Part shown: positions 57,446 through 64,000 of the stretch, in pieces
Layout: each line of letters opens with the position of its first letter
How positions within the stretch are numbered: position 1 is the stretch's first letter
Source: Dactylis glomerata
Lineage: Eukaryota; Streptophyta; Magnoliopsida; Poales; Poaceae
Direction: 5' to 3'
Assembly: GCA_007115705.1 (NCBI GenBank)
Contig: QXEO01000881.1
Location: 1,116,001 to 1,180,000, forward strand
Length of the DNA stretch: 64,000 nt
The notes under the pieces: model-generated
Databases searched by the model: none
Told to the model about the DNA's origin: nothing
Seen by the model: only the letters and a program-made list of their open reading frames with translations
Translations under genes and position numbers: made by a program

Positions 57446-58308
57446 TCTCCGATGTCTTGTACTTCACAAAATCAGCCCACTGGTGTCTTAACTTAGCATA
57501 GCCGGCTTGATTGAAATCCGGAGTCTTGTCTAACTTGACAAACTTAAGGTACAGTTTCTTCTTCCAGTTCTTGAATGCCTCGGCCATCTTGATCAGAGCA
57601 AACTTCTTGACTCTTTTAAGTAGCTCCTCATTTGCTTTCACCTCCTCATCTGGATTCACATCTAGCCTCGGCAGGAGGAAATTAAGCATGAGCCTGTCAA
57701 AAAGCTTATCTTTGGCGACATCGCCGACATACGGGACTCCACTGCTGCTTGGCCAATTCCATTCTTGAACGATGATCGGGATGTGGTCCCTCGCAAGAAC
57801 TCCGCATTGCTTGACAAAAAAAATTGCGACATCTTCAGGAGCTTGTGGTTTGCCGTCTACACCGACCACTTCGATCCTATATCTCACAGTGTTATCCAAC
57901 TTTTTTGTTTGGCCTCGTTTTGTTCTGACGGAAGAAGTGCTCGATCCGGAGGGCTAAAAGAAGAAAGAGTGTTAATATATGCATGTATATATATAGACAG
58001 TCGGGCATTACAAAAAAACATATATACACCTCGCCGGAGTTTCCGAGATTTAAGGTTTGGCCGGAGCCATCGCCTTCTCCCTCGTCGGCTTCTCTCTCGT
58101 CGGCTTCTCCCTCGTCGGCTTCTCCCTCACCGGCTTCTCCCCCGTCCCAGGCTTCTACCTCACCAGAGCCGTCTCCTTGGTTGAGAGATTCATCTCCCTC
58201 ACCGGAATCGTTCAGAAACGACCTGGTGACATCGATATCTTCATTTTTGTAGATCATTCCTTGGAGGAAGTATTCATCATCTTGAGTTTTGCCATGTGCT
58301 GGATCCAT
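57446..58308 (-). pseudogene. CACTA element coding exons, upstream part
   Basis: Two exons on the minus strand. Exon 1, 58308-58030, begins MDPAHGKTQDDEYFLQGMIY and runs through an acidic repeat (EGEADEGEADEREADEG). Exon 2, from 57953, reads SSTSSVRTKRGQTKKLDNT, RYRIEVVGVDGKP, LARDHIPIIVQEW and continues to 57446, where the Copia element is inserted. The protein would belong to the DNA-binding TNPA-like class, not the DDE transposase (TNPD), which is not in the window. Introns have GT/AG borders. No stop codon was seen in this part, so the CACTA gene was open when the Copia element landed in it. Confidence 0.8.
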
Positions 58309-58620
58309 AGTATCTACAAATGAAGAATTGCAAGTTATTATAATGCAAATAATCAAATGCAAATAAGCATATGCAAATAATCCATAATTATTGCGGGATA
58401 TGTGTCGAAATGGGGTGGAGGAAGAAGGTGGATACGTGTTGATATGTGTCGATATGTGTCGATACGCGCCGGTGTTCACAATGCATGAAATCTGCTATCG
58501 GAACTATAAAATTAAGTGAGATTGTGATTTAGTTTTATTATCTGTGCGTGCTTTAGAAAAAAGCTGCTATTTGTTTGTATAATTTACTCTGATGATTCAT
58601 ATATTGTATAATTTATATTT
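58309..58620 (-). other. Probable 5' leader of the CACTA gene
   Basis: AT-rich, without an open frame. Upstream of the CACTA start codon. I found no CACTA terminal repeat here; the SIRE-type LTR begins somewhere in 58.6-58.75 kb. Confidence 0.35.
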
Positions 58621-58769
58621 TGTTACACCTAAGATTAATAGTTGTAGTCTAGAATCATCTAACAAGTTATTTGTTTGAATTACACATGAAAGTGCATACT
58701 TTGTATCCCTCGTGTTTTGTGTGTTAGATAACAACATTAGGAATTTTAAGTGTGTGTTAAGTGGTGCAG

Positions 58770-59160
58770 ATTTTATAGTTCTAGGCCGGATTATCCGGAT
58801 AGGGGCCGGATAATCCGCCCCCTCCGGCGAGAGGTCAAAAAACGGCTAAGTCTTTTGCTCGGCGTCAACCAGATATGGGGCCGGATATTCCGGCCAGGGG
58901 GCCGGATAATCCCCCCCCGGTGAGAGCTCAAAAACTGCTAAGGACTTTGGTCAGCGTCATGCAGTAATGGGGCCGGATATTCTGGCCAGGGGCCGGATAA
59001 TCCGCCCCCCCTTTCGACGACCTCAGAATTTGGCTAAGGACCTGAGTCGGCGTCATCCAGTAAAGGGGCCGGATATTCCGGCCAGGGGGGGCGAATAATC
59101 CGGCCAGCCGAATAATCCGGCCATACTTTGGCCGGATAATCCGCCCCTCCAACTCAGCAA
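58770..59160 (+). repeat. GGCCGGATAATCC-rich repeats in the LTR
   Basis: Three to four copies of a unit of about 100-110 bp, each with ggccggatattccggcc and ggccggataatccgcc followed by a ctcaaaaact/cggctaag-type stretch and gtcagcgtcatccagt. They lie upstream of the LTR TATA box, that is in U3. Confidence 0.8.
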
Positions 59161-59180
59161 CGGCTACATTTTGGGAGGGG

Positions 59181-59190
59181 CTATAAATAC
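59181..59190 (+). promoter_or_regulatory. TATA box of the SIRE-type LTR
   Basis: ctataaatac just after the repeats and a GC-rich stretch, followed by a CT-rich leader (cccctccccttcttcc). A typical retrotransposon promoter layout. Confidence 0.7.
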
Positions 59191-59906
59191 CCCTCCCCTT
59201 CTTCCACCTCAAGCTACTCGTCCTGCACATGAAGAACACCCTATTTGGAGCCACCAAATCCACAAGATCTCCTCCCTCAACCCACCAAAGCTCTTGATCT
59301 TTGGAGAATCGAAGGAGAAGGCCTTCATCTACATCCTCACCGAAGCGATTTGATTTCCCCTCTCATTTGCTTGAGGGCCCCTTGTGTCTTGGGTTCCCTT
59401 GTGTCCCTTGACCTTGATTTGTGTGATTGATATCTTGATACTTGTTGATTGATTGCTTTGTGGTGCTTGGGAGCCTCCAATTTAGTTGTGGAGTTGTGCC
59501 CCAAGTTTTATAAAGGCCGATTCCGCCTTGAGGAATCCCTTTGTGGAAAGTGAGCTAGGCCTTTGTGGTGGAAGCTTGCACCGGAGAATAGGGTGAGCCT
59601 TTGTGGCGTTGGTTAGGCCTTTGTGGCAACCACACCCCTCCAACGTAGACGTACTTCCCCTAAAAAGGAAGGAACTATGGGAATTACATCCGTGTCTCCA
59701 TGTGCTCCACTCTCGGTTACCTCTATCCTTTATTGCCTTTACTACTTGTATCTTGCTTAGCTTGCTAGTTGTCATATAGGTAAATTCACCTTAGTTGCAT
59801 ATCTAGAGAATTTACCTTTTGTGTCAAGCCTAAATTGAAAAAGAATTAAAATTTGAGTAGCACCTATTCACCCCCCCCCTCTAGGTGCCCATACGATCCG
59901 TTCAAT

Positions 59907-59918
59907 TGGTATCAGAGC
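59907..59918 (+). other. Primer binding site (initiator Met-tRNA)
   Basis: tggtatcagagc two bases after the LTR end at 59904. Confidence 0.9.
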
Positions 59919-59953
59919 CTCGGCTCTTAATTCGGGCTTAACCGCCTAAGAGT

Positions 59954-62422
59954 ATGGATCCACCACCTAGTGAGGGCTCGGGTCAAGTTTCCATGGGTGA
60001 GTTCAAATCTTTGGAATCATCCATGACTTCCATGACATCTCAAATAAGCGAGTTGCGTGAAATGATAGCGCAACTCATGCAAGCTAAAACTGCTAATGCT
60101 CCTTCACCTCCGGAAAAACCCGCTACTCCACAAGTGGAGAATGTGGCAGTAGATGTGGAGGGTTCCGACAAAAATACCGATGCTAAGTCTTCCACCAAGG
60201 GCGATGGGAAAGGTGAATTCCCACATTGGTATTCACCCGACCCGCCTGTTCCTCATCCTCATATTAACAATAGAGGAGATCCACCTAAGCTTGATGCATT
60301 AAACTTTGGTCAATGGCAATATCAAATGATCTCTCATATGCGCAGTTCTTGCATCGAGCTTTGGAGGATCGTTGAGGAAGGATTCAAGGCCGTGGATCCC
60401 AACAACATGACAAGAAGAGAGACGGTCGATAGTCAACTCAATGCTACTGCTCTTCACATGATTCAAGTCGCCGTTGGGTCCAAGGACTTGCCTCACATCC
60501 AACACTTCTCCACCGCCAAAGAAGCTTGGCAAGGACTCTCCGACATCTTTGTTGGCAATGAGAGCATGAAGAAAACAAGATATGTGGCCTTCTCAAATCA
60601 AGCGGAGGGGTTCTTCATGATGGATGGTGAGGACCATCAAGAGATGTATAGAAGACTCAAGGCTATCGCTACCACCTTCAAGAATTTCGGTGCTCACCAT
60701 ATTGATGATGAGTGGATCAAGATGAAGTACATTCTTGCTCTTACTCCATATGAGCCCGCGGATGTGAAGAGTGTTCAAGGCAAGCACAACTTCAATGAGA
60801 TGACCTCCAATTAAGTGATGCAAGAGATTCAAGCCTACAAGGTTGCCGCACAAAATGCGGAAGATGCTCGTGCTCGTGCCATAGGAATGCAAAGAAGCTC
60901 CAATCTTGCATTAAAAGCTAGTGTGGTTGAGAAAGAGGTTCCTCTTCAAGCAAGCATTGAAGCAAGGCTAGAGATGTGTCCCGAGGACATAAGACATGAG
61001 TACAATGAGCACATGGCCTTCTATGGAAAAACCTTTTGGGTTGATCCACACAAGGCTAAAGAAGACAATCAAAGAAGAAGCAAGTCAAGTGGCTATCAAA
61101 GGAATAACAACAATGGTCAAAGGGTGAGGACATGCTACAATTGCAATGATGGATTCCACTTTGTTGCCGAGTGCCCTTATGAGAAGAGAGAAGACCATGG
61201 TGGAAAGCTCATCCTCAAAAGCAAGACCAAGTCACCATCAAAGAAGCCATTTGTGAAGAAGGGTGGACCAAAGAAGAAACAACCAAAGTTTGTGTTCTTG
61301 ACCCAAGAAGAGTACTCTGCAAGTGAGAGTGATGAAGAAAAAACCACAACTAGTGAGATGGCTGCAATGGCAACCACCTCCACTTCCCCCACATCACTCT
61401 TTGAATCCCCCAATGAGGACTCTCTCGTCAAGAACGTCAAGTGCCTTATGGCCAAGTCTTCCGAGGTATCACCCACACCTTTCTCCTCCTCTAAGACAAA
61501 TGATGCTCCCTTGAATGATCTTGCTAGTCTTAGAGTAAAGGAAGAAATTGTTGCTTTTGATGATTATGTGTCTAGTGCAGATGGCGTTCACAAGCTACAC
61601 TTTGAACGTCTATTGAGCCAATATCGTAAAACTCTTGAAAAACTAGATGAACAAATGAGGCTTGAAAAGGAATATGCTCAAGATATTGCCTCACTAACCG
61701 AGTCTCTTGAAGAAGAGCAAGAGGAACGAGCAACTCTCGAAGAGAAGCTCGATTCCATTGAGGAATCTAATAATGAAGTTGTCTCCAAACTCATTAAAGA
61801 GCGAGACCATGCTCGTGCTAAAGTAAAAATGCTTAAAAAGGAAAAGGTTGAATTTGGTGTTGGTCATGATATACTTGTTAAGGATTTAGAAGATCTTGAC
61901 AAGGCTCACAAGGCCTTGAAAAGTGAACACTCTATTCTTACCAAGTCACATGAACAACTTCAAATTCAATTGACTAAGAATAATGTGCCTAGTTCTTCTA
62001 CTTCTACTTGTGATCATGCAAATGTTATTGAAGAAAATGCTAGGTTGAAAGATGAGCTTGCCAAGTCCTCCATTCCCATAGGTGAGAAAAACTTGAATGA
62101 CCTTTTGAGTAAGCAAAAGGCATTTGGTGATAAAACGGGGGTTGGCTTTGTCTCAAAGAAGAAGAAGAAGAAGAACAAGAAAAAGAAGGCCAAGCCCGCA
62201 CAAGCAAAGAAGGATCCTATTGTGGGTGGCAAAGCCACTCATGATGATCATGCGGGAATTGCTAACCCTCACTATGTCTTATTTCGTGATTATTATGGTG
62301 ATGTTTATGCAAAATATGTTGGTCCAAATGATGGTTATGTTGCTTGGTCTATTTGGGTTCCAAAAACCATTGTTACTAACAAAAGAGGACCCATTGAGAA
62401 ATGGGGACCTAAAACCAAGCAA
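59954..62422 (+). pseudogene. SIRE-type gag, one in-frame stop
   Basis: Frame from ATG 59954 with TAA at 60812 and then open to TGA 62423. The first part has a helical N-terminus and the UBN2-like core (PPKLDALNFGQWQYQMISHM, ELWRIVEEGF, AKEAWQGLSDIF). The second part holds a CCHC knuckle (CYNCNDGFHFVAEC, from about 61132), a Lys-rich basic region, and a long coiled coil (about 61600-62000; LEEEQEERATLEEKLDSIEE), then a basic stretch KKKKKKNKKKKAKPAQ. The long coiled-coil tail after the knuckle is characteristic of this lineage. The polyprotein changes frame by one base at about 62430 into protease. Confidence 0.85.
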
Positions 62423-62435
62423 TGATCTCTTGTAG

Positions 62436-64000
62436 GACTATGCTTCCGGTGGTTCAAAATGGGTGCTTGATAGTGGATGCACAAGTCATATGACCGGAAG
62501 CAAGAATATTATGATGGAGATGAAGCCTAACGTCAACAATATAACCGTCACTTATGGAGATATGTCACAATCCGAGGTATTGGGTCTTGGCAAGGTGGTG
62601 CTCGCACCGGATATTTCCCTTGTGGACGTCATGCTTGTTGAGACCCTTGGTTACAATTTACTTTCAGTTTGTGCACTTGGAAAGATGGGTTTTGCCGTCT
62701 TCATTGATAATGATATTGTGGTACTCTTGTGGAGCAAGTCTCTAAAGGTCGCTTTCGTTGGGCACGTTGAAAACTACTTGTATGTGGTGGACTTCTCGGG
62801 GAAAACCACTACAAGTGCAATGTGTCTTTTTGGAAAGACCGATGTGGGTTGGCTTTGGCATCGCCGACTAGCCCATGTCAATATGAGAACTTTGCAAAGT
62901 CTTCACAAGGGTGGCCACATACTCGGACTAAAAGAGAATGTTTCTTTTGCCAAAGATCGTGTTTGCAGGGCTTGCGTTCTAGGAAAAATGCATGACTCTC
63001 CCCATCCAAGCAAGACTATCATTTCTTCCAAGAGGATCTTGGAGCTCCTTCATGTGGATCTCTTTGGTCCTCCCTCTCATGCAAGTCTTGGTGGGTAGAA
63101 ATATTATTTGGTGATTGTTGATGACTATTCTAGATACACTTGGGTCTATTTCTTCAAGCACAAGAGTGAGACTCAACAAACTGTCATCGACTTTGCCAAA
63201 GAAGTTGAATGTCAACATGGGCAAACTATCTTGGCAATAAGAAGTGACAATGGCACCGAGTTCAAGAACTACACCTTAAATGGATTTCTTAGTGATGAGG
63301 GGATTTGTCATCAATATTCCGCTGCATACACCCCTCAACAAAATGGTGTAGCCGAGAGGAAGAACCGGACTCTTATGGATATGGCTAGGTCCATGTTGGC
63401 GGAGTTTAAGTCTCCATACAACTTTTGCGCCGAAGCTATCTCTATGGCGTGCCACTCTTTGAACCGGCTCTTCCTCCGCAAAGGCTTAAACAAGACTCCA
63501 TATGAGATACTCACCGGAAGCAAGCCCAACATCTCCTATTACCGGGTTTTCGGGTGTAAGTGTTTCTTTCAAAGAAAAGTTGTTCGTTTAGGTAAATTTG
63601 ATCCAAAAGCAATAGAAGGTATTTTTGTTGGTTATGGTGCCGAATCCCACACTTATAGAGTCTTCAACAAGTCCATCGGACGTGTTGAAGAATCTTGTAG
63701 TGTGGTATTCGAAGAAAATGATAGCTCCCAAGGGGGGCGAGATGTTGTTGCTTGTGATGTAGATGTTGAAATACCTCAAGATGCCATAAGAAGAATGGGC
63801 GTGGGATTTTTCCGCCCCATTGAGGGACACCTTGTGGCGGACCGAGAAGGACTATGCTCTACTCAAGTGGAGCCCTCATCTTCACAAGCTCAACAAGCCT
63901 CTCCCAAAGAAGCAACTAATGCACCAACCGAAGAACAAGACAAGGACCTTCATGAAGGAGAAGGGACAACCGCCCCTAATTCTACACAAGACCAAGATCA
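62436..64000 (+). pseudogene. SIRE-type pol: protease and integrase, open to the window end
   Basis: In the +1 frame relative to gag: protease WVLDSGCTSHMTG (about 62460), GAG-pre-integrase LWHRRLAHVNMRTLQSLHKGG, RACVLGKMHDSPHPS, then integrase with Asp in LLHVDLFGP, Asp in AIRSDNGTEF and Glu in QQNGVAERKNRTL. A TAG at 63096 lies between the first integrase Asp and YYLVIVDDYSR. After it the frame is open from 63099 to 64000 and carries the integrase C-terminal part (RVFGCKCFFQ, GIFVGYGAESHTYR, IPQDAIRRMGVGFFRPIEGH). RT would follow outside the window. Confidence 0.88.

Larger units (their letters stand above)
58620..64000 (+). mobile_element. SIRE-lineage Copia retrotransposon, cut by the window end
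   Basis: An LTR (start uncertain, 58.6-58.75 kb; end 59904), PBS for initiator Met-tRNA (59907-59918), gag with a coiled-coil tail, protease and integrase. The order and the integrase motifs fit the SIRE/Maximus lineage of Triticeae Copia elements. Stops at 60812, 62423 and 63096 show partial decay. RT, RNase H and the 3' LTR lie beyond 64000. Confidence 0.85.

Overview
The window is nuclear DNA from a Triticeae grass (wheat, Aegilops, barley or rye type). The evidence is Angela/BARE1-type and SIRE-type Copia elements, several Gypsy LTR families with very long LTRs, a CACTA element, an Au-type SINE, Stowaway MITEs, and spliced plant genes with GC-rich first exons. No bacterial features, tRNA or rRNA genes were seen. 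Family names come from recognising motifs by eye; no database was searched.

Layout. 1-26.9 kb is a nest of transposons. A degenerate Copia element (plus strand, pieces from 1210 to about 21877) is split by three insertions: a Gypsy cluster (about 1523-9933), a Gypsy solo LTR (10064-11600, target duplication gcttg) and a 7.66-kb Mutator-like element (12742-20401, 9-bp target duplication tttaaacaa). The MULE carries a three-exon MURA transposase gene with one nonsense codon, an open frame of 53-residue tandem repeats, and a convergent two-exon gene for a small coiled-coil protein with a C-terminal membrane anchor. A 4.97-kb solo LTR follows (21944-26914, target duplication cattg).

27.4-44.5 kb is the gene island. 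It holds two phi-class glutathione S-transferase genes (minus strand), a short two-exon gene for a secreted 12-cysteine defensin-like peptide (28865-29218, minus), a B3-domain gene (34109-34711, plus), and an apparently intact 13-exon KDO-8-phosphate synthase gene (38233-43526, minus). Between them lie MITEs, a Gypsy LTR fragment, a PIF/Harbinger end and a LINE fragment. An Au SINE sits in a KDSA intron.

44.4-58.3 kb holds the 3' half of an ATG18-type autophagy gene. It abuts, without a visible border, the coding region of a CACTA element on the same strand. The CACTA exon is split by a recent Angela/BARE1-like Copia element (48749-57445, target duplication tctcc, near-identical LTRs, one nonsense codon in pol). 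From about 58.6 kb to the end of the window is the LTR, gag and integrase part of a SIRE-lineage Copia element on the plus strand.

Host functions implied are detoxification (GSTs), secreted defence or signalling (defensin-like peptide), cell-wall rhamnogalacturonan-II synthesis (KDSA) and transcription (B3). ATG18 appears broken. Nothing indicates that these genes form a pathway. The most notable items are the defensin-like gene, the accessory genes of the MULE, the CACTA/ATG18 fusion, and a pattern in which several inactivating changes in the elements fit C-to-T change at methylated CHG sites.
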